A DNA stretch of 64,000 bases. Origin: Candidatus Tityobacter terrigena. Its GTDB lineage: Bacteria; Vulcanimicrobiota; Vulcanimicrobiia; Vulcanimicrobiales; Vulcanimicrobiaceae. Location of the stretch: NCBI GenBank assembly GCA_003156715.1, contig PMHO01000060.1, positions 1 to 64,000 on the forward strand, given 5' to 3'. The notes under the pieces are model-generated. The model ran no database searches and was not told the DNA's origin. It worked only from the letters and a program-made list of their open reading frames with translations. How positions within the stretch are numbered: position 1 is the stretch's first letter; the number at the start of each line of letters is the position of its first letter. Below, piece by piece: positions 1 to 8,856 of this stretch. A program made the position numbers and the translations under genes.

Positions 1-358
1 CCAGCCGGGTGTCGTCATACACCACGCCGCGGGACACAATCGAAAACAAAAACACGGCTACGAAGAAGCTCCGACGCGATCGTTCGGTCGCGTAACGCTG
101 TCAGGTTCGCCAAAGCTCGCAAGCCTTTCCTGAGCCGCCGGGAGTGCAGGCCTTGCGGCGTAGCCGTGCCGGCCGCCCAGTACGGGTCACCCGAGCGCTC
201 GGCCTAGGCCCGAATGCCTCCGGAAGAGGTGGTGTTTTCACCCATAGACGAGGCGGCAGGGCGGGCGCATACTAGCGGCCCATCGTTTCTACGGCGTCCC
301 TGACGCGTAGAGGGCGGGATGGTGGCAGACGAACTGCGCTTGCGCTCGGAGGGATAGT
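1..358. other. No gene recognised at the left edge
   Basis: I see no convincing coding region in this stretch. The only open frame, on the minus strand at about 204-398, has the low-complexity Arg/Ser composition of antisense noise. Two abutting short palindromes lie at 191-202 and 201-210. The 3' part should contain the promoter of the lipoprotein gene that starts at 359; its ribosome binding site, GGAGGG, is about 5 bases before the ATG. Confidence 0.5.
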
Positions 359-1405
359 ATGATCTTCGCTCAGTTACAAGCGTGCCGGGCAGCGGCACGC
401 CAACTTTCGGTCTTGCTCGTGCTGGGTGCGGCAGCCATGACGACGATTTCGCTTGCTGCGTGTTCGGGCTTTTCGTCGGCGCCCGGGAGCCGGCTCACCG
501 GGAGCGGCCTGGCCGGCGGTTCACCGCAGTCTATTCTTAACGTGCGCTTTCCAAACGCCGAGTCGCCTGCGGCCTCTTCTGCATATGTGCTCTTCTGCAG
601 TTATCCCGGCAACGATTGCGGCGTCATCTCATCTTCAGGCAGCCAGGTGTCGACGTTGACCAGCGGTATTTCCGGCCCCGACGGCATCGCGGTCGGTGCC
701 TCCTCAGGTGACTGGTACATCGCAAATGTAAACGACAGCAACGTGCTCGTCTACACGCTCAGCGCAAAGGGCCAGCCGACGCTCATCAAGACGATCGACG
801 ACGCCGGTCAGCAACCGATCGACGTCGCCGTTTCGGAACGGGGCACGAAGACGATCAAGGCTACGGTTGCGATTTCCAACCTCGACACCACTGGGGGTAC
901 GGATCCGTCGGTCGCGGTGGTGGAGGCGAGCGGAAAGACGAAGACGCTCCGCGACAAAGCCGCAGCCAACGGCGCCGGTATCGGCATCGCGTTTGACTCT
1001 CAAGGCGACTGCTTTTGGAGTCTAGACGAGACTCACAGCGCAAACGCAGGGCGAATCGACGAGTTCAAGAAGTGTTCGGGAAAGCCGACTCCGGTCGTAG
1101 AGGGCATCGATTATCCGGGCGGCGTGGCTTTCGACGGCGGCGACAACCTATGGTACGTGCAACAGGCCAATCCTGGCGTCTACAAGTGTTCGGGCACGTC
1201 AAACTGCGCGCTGGCATTTAGCGGCTTCGCCGCTCCCTTTTATCTCAGCTTCGATAAGACGTTCGCCAACCTGTATGTCAGCGACGTAAGCAATTTAACG
1301 ATCGACAAGTGCGCAGTGTCGGGCACGACCTGCACCACGTTCTTCACGACGGGCTCGGGCGACCCGCCGTACGGGGTCGCCGTCCTACCACAAGGCAAAT
1401 CGTAA
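359..1405 (+). CDS. Secreted beta-propeller (NHL/SMP-30-like) lipoprotein
   Basis: Protein of 348 residues with a lipoprotein signal: a hydrophobic segment at about 17-34 ends in the lipobox LAAC, with the lipidated Cys near residue 35. The mature part shows repeated units of the form GPDGIAVG, GGVAFDGGDNLWYV and YLSFDKTFANLYVSD, typical of NHL or SMP-30-like six-bladed propellers. Several Cys pairs (CSYPGNDCG, CSGTSNC, CAVSGTTC) fit an oxidising, extracytoplasmic location. The start is supported by GGAGGG just upstream. It stands alone between non-coding stretches. Its ligand or enzymatic role is unknown. Related exported propellers lie at 5987-7006 and, as a remnant, at 42359-42727. Confidence 0.8.
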   Translation: MIFAQLQACRAAARQLSVLLVLGAAAMTTISLAACSGFSSAPGSRLTGSGLAGGSPQSILNVRFPNAESPAASSAYVLFCSYPGNDCGVISSSGSQVSTLTSGISGPDGIAVGASSGDWYIANVNDSNVLVYTLSAKGQPTLIKTIDDAGQQPIDVAVSERGTKTIKATVAISNLDTTGGTDPSVAVVEASGKTKTLRDKAAANGAGIGIAFDSQGDCFWSLDETHSANAGRIDEFKKCSGKPTPVVEGIDYPGGVAFDGGDNLWYVQQANPGVYKCSGTSNCALAFSGFAAPFYLSFDKTFANLYVSDVSNLTIDKCAVSGTTCTTFFTTGSGDPPYGVAVLPQGKS

Positions 1406-1627
1406 CAACCAATCCCGTGATGGCAATACAACCAGCACCGGAGCATCGATTGGCACGAGCGGGCCGCTAAACGCGGGCCAAGAAAGCAGACTCCCAACGA
1501 GCAACGTTCGGCCCGTTGCAACAGGAGCTCATGCGATCGTACGCAGCTAAGCGGCTGGGCCCAAACCCGCCCGCGAACACGTTGGCTTTTCGTGCCGCCC
1601 AGCTTCCGGGAGACTACTGAGGCACCG

Positions 1628-3427
1628 TTATGATACGTGGTGCACTTCCCGCAGACCATAGACCGGCGTGGGGATGCCTTCCATGCGTGCCTTGAGTTGC
1701 AGCGCGAGAAACTGCGAATAGTGGCGCGACTGATGTAAGTTACCGCCGTGGAACCACAGTGCCGGCTGCTGAGTCGGCTTCCACATGTTGCGCTGCTCGC
1801 CTTCCCACGGCCCGGGATCTTTCTTCGTGTCTGAACCGAGACCCCAGACCTTTCCGACCTTGTCCGCGACTTCTTGCGAAATGAGCTTCGCGGCCCAGCC
1901 GTTCATCGAGCCGTATCCGGTCGCGTACACGATCAGATCTGCGGGCAGCTCCGTGCCGTCGCTGAGAACGACCGAGCGCTCTTTGATCTGCTTGACATCG
2001 ACTCCGCTCTTGAGCTTTATCTTCCCGTCCGCGACGAGTTCCGACGCGCCGACGTCGATATAGTAACCCGAACCGCGGCGCAGATACTTCATAAAGAGGC
2101 CGGAATTATCGTCGCCCCAGTCCAGCATGAAGCCGGCCCGTTCGAGTCGCTTGTAATACTCGGCGTCTTGCTCGGCGATCGTCTGATAGATGGGAATCTG
2201 AAACACGTGCAAGATGCGGTAGGGCAGCGACGCAAAGATCATGTCCGCTTTGTCGGTCGTCATGCCGCCCTTCACAGCCTCCTCGGAATAAAGCCCGCTG
2301 AGGGCGTGCTTCATCAACGACTCCGATCGAACGACATGTGTCGACGAGCGCTGTACCATCGTAACGTCGGCGCCGTGCTCGTAGAGATCGGCGCAGATAT
2401 CGTGGGCCGAGTTGTTCGAGCCGATGACGACCGCTCTCTTGCCCGCGAAGGCCTCACCGCCTGGGTGCAGGCTCGAGTGGTGGTGGACGCCCTTGAAGTC
2501 GGCCATACCCGGAAACGTCGGCATGTTTGGGATGCCTGACATTCCGGTCGCGAGAACGAGCTGCTTCGGCTTGAGCGTGACGGTCGCGCCGTTTCGGTTG
2601 ACGAGGACGCTCCACTCCGCGCGGTGCTCATCGTACGTAGCGCTTATGGCCTCGGAGTTGCTCCAGTAATTCAACTCCATCACCTTGACGTAGCTCTCCA
2701 GCCAATCCCCGATCTTGTCCTTGGGCGAGAACACCGGCCAGTGATCGGGGAACGGAAGGTACGGCAGATGGTCGTACCAGACGGGATCGTGAAGGGTCAA
2801 CGACCGATACCGCTTGCGCCACTGATCGCCGGGGTGCGGATGCCTATCGACGATGATCGTCGGCACGCCGAGCCGCTTCAAGCGAGCACCGAGCCCGATG
2901 CCGGCTTGACCGCCGCCAACGATCAAGACGTAGGGCTGGCGCTTGAAGCCGAGTTCTGCTTCCTCTTGCTCTTTGCGCTCGAGCCACGAGGCGCGTCCCG
3001 GAACGACGCCATGCTCGACGCCCTTGTCGCGCGTCGCACCGCGTTTCTCTTCGTATCCCTTCAGCTCGACCAGCGTGGTCAAGAGCGTCCAGCAAAGACC
3101 GGCCACGAGCCGGATGTGTCCCTTGCCGCGTCCCACCTCGGTCTCGAACGTGATCCACGCTTCGGTCACGCCGCCGGCCTCGGTCGCTTCGCCGTCCAGC
3201 TGCCAATTTCGCGGTTTGACGTGCGGCAGCGTTTCTTCGATCATCGCCTGGATGGCGGGACGGCCCTCGGCTGTGGTGAGGTTCCAGGTGAACGACACGA
3301 GATCGCGCCAGTAGCTCTCCTCTGCGAAGAGAAGCGCTGCGCCGGCGGCATCGGAGCGCGAAAGTGCATCGCCGAACTTCGACAGCCATCCCGTTACGTG
3401 TTGGCTCGCTACGCTTCCGTTGATCAT
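1628..3427 (-). CDS. Flavin-containing monooxygenase with N-terminal SnoaL-like domain
   Basis: Protein of 599 residues. Residues 1-130 look like a SnoaL/NTF2-like cone domain (WRDLVSFTWNLTT, GRPAI). From about 168 there is an FAD Rossmann motif, GGGQAGIGLGARL. A second nucleotide-binding motif (VVIGSNNSAHDI) lies further on, followed by a late ATGYGS motif, the arrangement of class B flavoprotein monooxygenases of the FMO/YUCCA group. Such enzymes use FAD and NADPH to oxygenate N, S or carbonyl carbon; the substrate cannot be read from sequence. The start has a strong AGGAGG seven bases before the ATG. It is transcribed alone. The fused N-terminal domain is seen in other bacterial members and is not a gene-model artefact, because the frame is continuous. 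Confidence 0.88.
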   Translation of the reverse strand: MINGSVASQHVTGWLSKFGDALSRSDAAGAALLFAEESYWRDLVSFTWNLTTAEGRPAIQAMIEETLPHVKPRNWQLDGEATEAGGVTEAWITFETEVGRGKGHIRLVAGLCWTLLTTLVELKGYEEKRGATRDKGVEHGVVPGRASWLERKEQEEAELGFKRQPYVLIVGGGQAGIGLGARLKRLGVPTIIVDRHPHPGDQWRKRYRSLTLHDPVWYDHLPYLPFPDHWPVFSPKDKIGDWLESYVKVMELNYWSNSEAISATYDEHRAEWSVLVNRNGATVTLKPKQLVLATGMSGIPNMPTFPGMADFKGVHHHSSLHPGGEAFAGKRAVVIGSNNSAHDICADLYEHGADVTMVQRSSTHVVRSESLMKHALSGLYSEEAVKGGMTTDKADMIFASLPYRILHVFQIPIYQTIAEQDAEYYKRLERAGFMLDWGDDNSGLFMKYLRRGSGYYIDVGASELVADGKIKLKSGVDVKQIKERSVVLSDGTELPADLIVYATGYGSMNGWAAKLISQEVADKVGKVWGLGSDTKKDPGPWEGEQRNMWKPTQQPALWFHGGNLHQSRHYSQFLALQLKARMEGIPTPVYGLREVHHVS

Positions 3428-3783
3428 AAAAGCCTCCTAATGACCAATGCGGCACACGGGGTCGTATCACGAAGATTTTCGGCTTGGGCGCGAACTCCTG
3501 GGTGCGATGCGAGTCTTGGTGACAGCTTGTCAGCACCACGCATACGTCACGCGACGGCTACGCGTCAAACCGGTTCCGCGTTCGCATAATCAAGAAGCGT
3601 AGCGCCGCGTCGATGAACAAGCTCAGCTCGCAGGTGGTCGCCGTATCCCGCCAATCCGACCTATCAAGCATAACCGAGGTCAAGGCGCAGAAAGCGAGCC
3701 AGGAAGTGAAGATCGGGCTAATCCCGCAGTAATTTCGTAGTCCCAGACGGGTCCAGGCTCTCGGGCGTGGAACGCCGCGTGCG
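3428..3783. other. Intergenic stretch between divergent genes
   Basis: This lies between the monooxygenase (minus strand) and the ABM-family gene (plus strand). The only frame, on the minus strand at about 3558-3818, overlaps the next gene's start and has no recognisable features. The part next to 3427 carries the AGGAGG site of the monooxygenase. I see no hairpin or repeat of note. Confidence 0.5.
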
Positions 3784-4077
3784 ATGTTGATCGTGACCGG
3801 TCGCGTGACGGCGCACAAGGAGAGCTTCGGCCGTCTCTTGGAACTATCGCTCGCGCACGTGCACCGCTCGCGCGAGGAGCCCGGCTGTATCAGTCACGCG
3901 GTGCACGTCGATTGCGAAAACGCGCTGCGTTTGGTGTTCCTCGAACGCTGGGCTGACCGCGCCGCGCTCGGCGAGCATTTCAAACTTCCCGAGACCCTCG
4001 CTTTCGTGCGCACGTTACGCGAACTCGCGAGCGCGCGCGAGGGTCCGGACATTTACGAGCTTACGTCGTCAGATTAG
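3784..4077 (+). CDS. Antibiotic biosynthesis monooxygenase (ABM) domain protein
   Basis: Protein of 97 residues, the usual size for single-domain ABM or putative quinol monooxygenases (YgiN-like). It has the expected beta-alpha-beta ferredoxin-like pattern: MLIVTGRVTAHKESF, then EEPGCISHAVHVDC, then RLVFLERWADRAALGEHFK. Family members are dimers acting on quinones or polyketides, or have no known substrate. It faces the EthD-family gene 29 bases downstream on the opposite strand, another small dimeric alpha/beta barrel protein, so the two genes may have related roles, though they are not co-transcribed. Confidence 0.82.
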   Translation: MLIVTGRVTAHKESFGRLLELSLAHVHRSREEPGCISHAVHVDCENALRLVFLERWADRAALGEHFKLPETLAFVRTLRELASAREGPDIYELTSSD

Positions 4078-4105
4078 CCGGGGTTCTGGCCTTTCGCGAT
4101 CCCGG

Positions 4106-4411
4106 CTACTCGATGTCGCTAAATAGGAACTTTACGCCTCCGGTGCCGAGGCGCAGCGCGTCGCCCGCGTACGCCTGGCCTTCCGGCGTCCCGACTGCGG
4201 CGCAGGCAGCCGCGTAGTCGTCGAAGTACAGATCCGCGGTCCGGTATGCGGGCGTCGGCGAACCATCTTCCTTAGGAAATACCTTCGCGAGTTCCACGCG
4301 TTTGACGTTCGGGATCTTCTTCGCAAGCGACATGTGCCGTTCGGCGTACTGCTTTTCGAACGTTGCAGGATCGCTTGGATTATCGTAGATCACGGTAATT
4401 TTAACGCTCAT
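4106..4411 (-). CDS. EthD family reductase-like protein
   Basis: Protein of 101 residues beginning MSVKITVIYDNPSDPATFE. The order of motifs (YxxPxDxxxFexxYxexHmxLaxkIP, then ADLYFDDYAAACAAVGTPEGQA) is that of the EthD family, small dimeric alpha/beta barrel proteins found with ring-degrading and ether-degrading oxygenases and of unknown chemistry. I chose this ATG over an upstream one because AGGA sits about six bases before it and homologous proteins start at this point; the extra 26 residues upstream look like noise. It converges on the ABM gene at 3784. Confidence 0.85.
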   Translation of the reverse strand: MSVKITVIYDNPSDPATFEKQYAERHMSLAKKIPNVKRVELAKVFPKEDGSPTPAYRTADLYFDDYAAACAAVGTPEGQAYAGDALRLGTGGVKFLFSDIE

Positions 4412-4658
4412 GGTGTGTCCTATTTGAAGGTGAGTTTCGTCTTCGCCGAAGCGCGCAATCATACAAAGCTTGTGCGCTCGCGCAGGCAAGCTAAGAAGCG
4501 TTCGCGCGATCGAAGAACGAGGAAGGCACGGTTCTATGCAGGCAGGCGGTCATCCCTCTGCTCGGCATAGGAGGCGATTTCAGCAGGCCGCGGGCATCGT
4601 AAGGCGCCGCCGGCGAAGCCCGCACCTCACTGCGGCAGCGGCAGGTTGACTGACGGCG

Positions 4659-5606
4659 TTACGGTCCGCCGCGTCCTCCGGTGGCACCGAAGACCTGACC
4701 GCTCAGATAACTCCCTCTCGTTGAAGCGAGCTCTACGTACACCGACGCAATTTCGGCAGGCTGTCCGGGTCGCCCGAGCGGGGTATCGTCACCAAACTTG
4801 ACGATGTTGTCTTCGGTCTGCCCGCCGCTTACCTGTAACGGCGTCCAGAATGGGCCTGGAGCGACCGCGTTGACGCGAATCCCACGCGGGGCCAGTTGTT
4901 TGGCCAAACACTTGCTGAAGATCATGATCGCCCCCTTTGTCGACGAGTAGTCGAGCAGGTTGATCGAAGGTTCGTACGCATTGACCGATGCCGTGTTGAT
5001 GATGGCCGAACCGGGAGGCATGTGCGGGACGACCGCCTTTGTGATCCAAAACATGGCATAAACGTTTGTCTTAAACGTCCAGTCGAAGTCTTCCGTACTG
5101 ATGTCGAGTATCGAGTCGTGGCTGTGCTGCCAGCCGGCATTGTTGACGAGGATGTCGATGCCGCCCAAACCATGCAGGGCGCGGTCGACAAGTTCGGAGC
5201 AATATGCTTCGTTTCGGATATCCCCAGGTAATGAAATCGGCTTACGTCCGGCCGCTCGGATGTATCCCACGACTTCTTGCGCGTCGCTTTCTTCGGCGGG
5301 AAGGTAGCTAATCGCAACATCTGCTCCCTCCCGCGCGAATGCAATGGCTGCCGCTCGCCCTATTCCAGAATCGCCGCCAGTAATCAGAGCTTTGCGACCG
5401 GCCAGCTGTCCACTTCCTCGGTAACTCGTTTCGCCGTGATCGGGCCGCGGCGTCATCTTGCTGGCGAGTCCGGGCCAGGGCTGCGACTGCTCCGAAAAGG
5501 GCGGCTTTACATACAGTTCGCGCGGGTCCGTAAGGCTTAGCGTGCCGGCGGCGTTGTTTGGTGCCGTTTGTTGCCCTGCTGCTGGTCCAGCCATCGATGT
5601 CATCAA
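4659..5606 (-). CDS. Short-chain dehydrogenase/reductase of the YghA/general stress protein type
   Basis: Protein of 315 residues. A 60-residue leader rich in Gly, Ala and Pro, including QPWPGLASKMTP, precedes an SDR domain with the cofactor motif ITGGDSGIGRAAA, NNAG at the middle strand and the catalytic YSSTKGA. The leader plus PRPDHGETSYRGSGQL before the Rossmann fold is typical of the extended YghA/YdaD subgroup, NAD(P)-dependent oxidoreductases often induced by general stress. The real substrate is not known. The exact start is uncertain because several Met codons lie close together. The gene is monocistronic in appearance. Confidence 0.85.
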   Translation of the reverse strand: MMTSMAGPAAGQQTAPNNAAGTLSLTDPRELYVKPPFSEQSQPWPGLASKMTPRPDHGETSYRGSGQLAGRKALITGGDSGIGRAAAIAFAREGADVAISYLPAEESDAQEVVGYIRAAGRKPISLPGDIRNEAYCSELVDRALHGLGGIDILVNNAGWQHSHDSILDISTEDFDWTFKTNVYAMFWITKAVVPHMPPGSAIINTASVNAYEPSINLLDYSSTKGAIMIFSKCLAKQLAPRGIRVNAVAPGPFWTPLQVSGGQTEDNIVKFGDDTPLGRPGQPAEIASVYVELASTRGSYLSGQVFGATGGRGGP

Positions 5607-5986
5607 TCCTGCGGCTGCCCTTGCACGACAGCGCGACGTGAGGGGGCAGTGGGGTTCATTTGGTTCCGTTCGATAAGCGCCGTGCGCGGGAACCGCGCTC
5701 GAAATGAATGTTTCCCATTCCTGCCCTGGACCGTAAGCATTTAAACTGGGCGTCGACCGGCTAACGCGTGAAGATTAGTGGAGGTCGGTTGCTGGGCTAA
5801 CGAGTTGCTTTTTCTCGGTTCCCCCACCCCCGTAGTCTCGACGCCCGCACGCAAAAAAAGGCGGCACGCCGTGTCACCGGCGTGCCGCACTTGCCTTGCA
5901 TATCCTAAACGCTACAAGCGCGTTGAACTTCTCCGCGGAACTTCACTAGTAAGCAACGGCTCCATCGGAGGTGACAAGGCACTCTA
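5607..5986. other. Intergenic region holding one terminator
   Basis: Apart from the hairpin terminator at 5853-5888, I see no gene here. A 70-codon plus-strand frame at 5778-5990 runs straight through the terminator stem and has no family features, so I treat it as chance. The 5607-5700 part should carry the promoter of the SDR gene that starts at 5606. Confidence 0.6.
5853..5888 (-). terminator. Rho-independent terminator
   Basis: Perfect 11-bp inverted repeat (5861-5871 against 5878-5888, six-base loop), GC-rich. On the minus strand it is followed, after one base, by seven T residues (the A run at 5853-5859). It lies about 100 bases beyond the stop of the propeller gene 5987-7006 and should end its transcript. 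Confidence 0.88.
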
Positions 5987-7006
5987 CTAAAGGATGCCCA
6001 GTTCGGCAACCCAGTCGAGTCCGGTCTTCGCGCCCGTTATGATGTGCTCCGGGGCGACATTGCCGTTCGATCCGGCCGCGAATACCAGAATGCTGGACAC
6101 GTTGGTGTCGTACTGAACGCCTACAAAAATACTGCCATCCTTGCCGGCTGCGATGCTGAGGGCGCCGTACCCCGATCCTGGCTGTGGAATGAGCGTGTTG
6201 CTGCCGCTGATCACGGCAACGGGCTTCGCGTTTCCGCTTGCCCCGGGCGCGAACACGCGGACATCGTTCGCGTTGGCGATGTAGAGGTAACCGTTCTTGT
6301 CAACCGCGATGCCGTTGGCTTGACTGAGGCCCGTCTTCGCGCCCTCGATGACGTTGAACGGCGCGACGTTACCATTGTCCGAGGTGTGGAACTCTAGCAC
6401 GCCGTTTCCGGACGAATTATAGATCGTTCCGCCCGCTACGGCGATGCCGCCGAAGCTGCTAATGCCGGTTTTCGCACCGAAAAGGACGTGCTTACCGGTC
6501 ACGCAGCCTGACTGCTCGCTCGGCTTGTATACCTCGATCGCGTCGCTCGGAGCATGGTACCCTCCGTAGTACTCCGCGTACAGATTACCGCGCTCGTCGA
6601 ACGCAATCTGTCCCGGCACGCCAGGGTCGCCTCCCCGACCGCAGGTGATGGTACCAACGGGAGCGACATTGCCGTTCGCGCCGGCAGCATAGAGCGTGAT
6701 GTCGTTTCCAGAATCCGAAACGGCGACCTGGCCGCTCCGGGCCACGGCGAGCCCTACCGGTTCGTAAATCTTGGTCTCGCTGCCGGAGATGTCGACCGTG
6801 GGGGCGGCGTTTCCGTTTGCAGATTGCCGAAAGGCGGTTACCGAATACCCGTATTCGTTGACTGCGTAGACGAGCGTCGGCGACGCGCCTTCGGGAACGA
6901 CGGCGCGCGCGCCCGGCACCGTTCGTCCTAACGCAGCCGCGCCCAGAAGCGCGCCCAGAGCGACCACATTCAGGGCACCGATTGTTGTAACGCGAGAAAA
7001 AGCCAT
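5987..7006 (-). CDS. Secreted NHL-repeat beta-propeller protein
   Basis: Protein of 339 residues. An N-terminal Sec signal (hydrophobic core at about 9-27, then a GARA cleavage region) precedes six similar units of about 45 residues, each carrying a version of YxxGxxGNVAPxxxIxGxxTGL followed by xGIAVDxxGxxYIAN. That periodicity marks an NHL-type six-bladed propeller of the kind common in exported proteins of soil bacteria. No catalytic residue is apparent, so it may bind a ligand or a surface partner. AGGAG lies 11 bases before the ATG. Transcription ends at the hairpin at 5853-5888. The unit sequence resembles the short remnant at 42359-42727, so the two may be paralogues. Confidence 0.85.
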   Translation of the reverse strand: MAFSRVTTIGALNVVALGALLGAAALGRTVPGARAVVPEGASPTLVYAVNEYGYSVTAFRQSANGNAAPTVDISGSETKIYEPVGLAVARSGQVAVSDSGNDITLYAAGANGNVAPVGTITCGRGGDPGVPGQIAFDERGNLYAEYYGGYHAPSDAIEVYKPSEQSGCVTGKHVLFGAKTGISSFGGIAVAGGTIYNSSGNGVLEFHTSDNGNVAPFNVIEGAKTGLSQANGIAVDKNGYLYIANANDVRVFAPGASGNAKPVAVISGSNTLIPQPGSGYGALSIAAGKDGSIFVGVQYDTNVSSILVFAAGSNGNVAPEHIITGAKTGLDWVAELGIL

Positions 7007-7106
7007 GACGCGGGGAACTCCTTCACGTGACGTCGGGTTGGAGAAGCAGCTTCCTTCGCTGATGCTTTCGAACGAAAGTGAAGAAAGTCTGAATGTGTGC
7101 TACCAG

Positions 7107-7145
7107 GCGTTCAGGCAAGGGCCCGGCGTTTCAGGCAAGACCCGA
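7107..7145. repeat. Two imperfect tandem 19-base repeats
   Basis: The segment 7107-7125 is repeated almost exactly at 7126-7145 (shared core TCAGGCAAG). It sits about 100 bases upstream of the minus-strand propeller gene (start 7006) and just after the GH18 gene end. It could be an operator pair or a chance duplication. Confidence 0.45.
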
Positions 7146-7155
7146 ACGGGGTGCC

Positions 7156-8031
7156 TTATTGACCGGTTATTGAGTCCAATTGCCCCGTCGTTATGCTGTT
7201 GACGGTCCAGGCCATCATGCCGCCGTAGCCGTTCGCGTTGACCCAGGCGGCGAGCTTTTTGAGCGATTTGTCCGTCGGAATCGGCTTGTCGTCGATATCG
7301 ACGCCCATCATAATCCTCGATTTATCGAAGATCTGACCGTATGCGGCGACGTCGCTCTCCGTTTGCGAAACGTTGTTGTTCTCGTACGACATGACGTTGA
7401 CCCACGAAAGGGCGCCGGCAACGTTTGAGTTTTCCAGGATTCGATCGTCGCCGTACTGTGTCGGCGTGTTCCAAGCCGGATAGGTGACGATCGCGCCGGT
7501 CATCCCGATCGAATTAAAGTAGTCGCGCGTAACCGGGATCAGCGTCGTGAGCGTCTTTACGCGATCCGGCGTCGCGCCGTGCTCCATGTCGAAGTCTACG
7601 CCGTCGAGGGGCAGCGTTGCGAGAACGTCCGCCAGGCTCTGCTCGAAACCTTTCACGTTGCCGTCGAAGACGAACGAGTCCTTGGGGCTCCAGCCCCCGA
7701 GCGAGAGCGTCACCTTGATGCCGCGCGAGTGCAGCTCGTTGATGTCGTCCGCGGTCACGTAGCCGGAGTCGAGGCCCGAGAGCGTTATCGTGTGGCCGCG
7801 TAAATAGCCGAAAGCGATCGGGATCTCGGTAACCCCGCTCGGCGTATCGACGAGATTGTTCTTCTGCCAGCCGTCCCAGTAGCCGACGAATTCAGCCGGC
7901 GAGGCGGCTCCCCGCACCGCCGTAAGGGGCGCCGGCACCGAAAATGAAGCGCCCGGACCGCCGCTCCCTCCGCAGCCCGCGAACGCGGCGCACGCCGGCA
8001 GGAGCAGAATAAGCTTCGCGCGCGTCTTCAT
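7156..8031 (-). CDS. GH18-family chitinase-like lipoprotein
   Basis: Protein of 291 residues from the ATG at 8031, with a lipoprotein signal ending in the lipobox FAGC (Cys near 20). The body is a glycoside hydrolase family 18 barrel: VGYWDGW on strand 1, KVTLSLGGWS (SxGG) on strand 3, and the catalytic DxxDxDxE motif as DGVDFDMEHG, with the acid/base Glu near residue 150. MSYEN and GMMAWTVN match later barrel strands. It should cleave beta-1,4-linked N-acetylglucosamine polymers (chitin or related glycans) at the cell surface. A TTG start 12 codons earlier is possible but would put a charged stretch before the signal. All catalytic residues are present. Confidence 0.88.
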   Translation of the reverse strand: MKTRAKLILLLPACAAFAGCGGSGGPGASFSVPAPLTAVRGAASPAEFVGYWDGWQKNNLVDTPSGVTEIPIAFGYLRGHTITLSGLDSGYVTADDINELHSRGIKVTLSLGGWSPKDSFVFDGNVKGFEQSLADVLATLPLDGVDFDMEHGATPDRVKTLTTLIPVTRDYFNSIGMTGAIVTYPAWNTPTQYGDDRILENSNVAGALSWVNVMSYENNNVSQTESDVAAYGQIFDKSRIMMGVDIDDKPIPTDKSLKKLAAWVNANGYGGMMAWTVNSITTGQLDSITGQ

Positions 8032-8138
8032 TCCGATGTCAACCGCTTTCTCATGGTCGGGACGCAAAGGAAAGTGCCGTTGGGGCCGGTGTGCCGCTTT
8101 CGCCGTCTCAATGAAGAACTCGGACGCATGGGCGAGCG

Positions 8139-8855
8139 CTACGCGGGTTCCTGAATCTTCCAGCCCCTAATCAACAGCCAAAGCATGAAGATGACCTCCC
8201 CAAAGAACGTGATGAAGATGAATCCAAGGTTGGCGTCGGGATACAGGTACGGCTGCAGGCTATTGATCACCCAGCCCAGCCCATTGATAAACAAGAGGAT
8301 GCCGAGCCACCAAGGTATGTAGCCGGACCGGACGATGAGATAGCCGACTAGCAGAAGGTGAATTCCGAACAGTACGAGCGCCAAGGAATAATCGGATCGA
8401 AACGAATGGAGCAACAGATTGACCTGCGCCTGGAGAGGGCCGGCCCCAAACGACGTGAGGTACTCGGGGGTCGTCAACATGCGATACACCATCGCGAGGT
8501 TAAATAGGCCGACGAGCGAGATCCCGGTGTAGACCAACTGAAACCAGGCAGCAAGCAGTGCCATTGCCCGGTTCACGGGCGCGAGCAGAATGTAGAGCCC
8601 CCAAGCAATGATAATGTCTTCGGTGAAGTTAATGAGGTAGCAGAAGAGCCCGGCAAGAAAGAGCCCGTGATGGGAGCTGATGTTTGCAACGGTCTCCGCG
8701 ATCTTGCCGGGAATGACGAGTTTCGGGTAAATTGAGAACTCGGCATAGCTGACGGGGTTGAGGAGGTAAGCAAAGCCGACAATGAGCGCGGCCTGACGTA
8801 GCGACACTCCGTGCGAACGCACTGAACTCACCACGGTATCCCCCACGTGACTCAT
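8139..8855 (-). CDS. DUF4386 family membrane protein
   Basis: Protein of 238 residues with about six hydrophobic segments and the sequence pattern of DUF4386 (SLRQAALIVGFAYLL near the N-terminus, LLLHSFRSDYSLALVLFGIHL in the middle, and GLGWVINSLQPYL near the C-terminus). Function is unknown. It starts one base after the stop of the MmyB-type regulator on the same strand, so the two are co-transcribed and it may be the regulator's main target besides the divergent efflux pump. Confidence 0.85.
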   Translation of the reverse strand: MSHVGDTVVSSVRSHGVSLRQAALIVGFAYLLNPVSYAEFSIYPKLVIPGKIAETVANISSHHGLFLAGLFCYLINFTEDIIIAWGLYILLAPVNRAMALLAAWFQLVYTGISLVGLFNLAMVYRMLTTPEYLTSFGAGPLQAQVNLLLHSFRSDYSLALVLFGIHLLLVGYLIVRSGYIPWWLGILLFINGLGWVINSLQPYLYPDANLGFIFITFFGEVIFMLWLLIRGWKIQEPA

Positions 8856-8856
8856 T

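Noticed and set aside
5778-5990. 70-codon plus-strand frame
   Set aside because: It runs through a clear intrinsic terminator of the opposite strand, has no ribosome binding site and no recognisable sequence.
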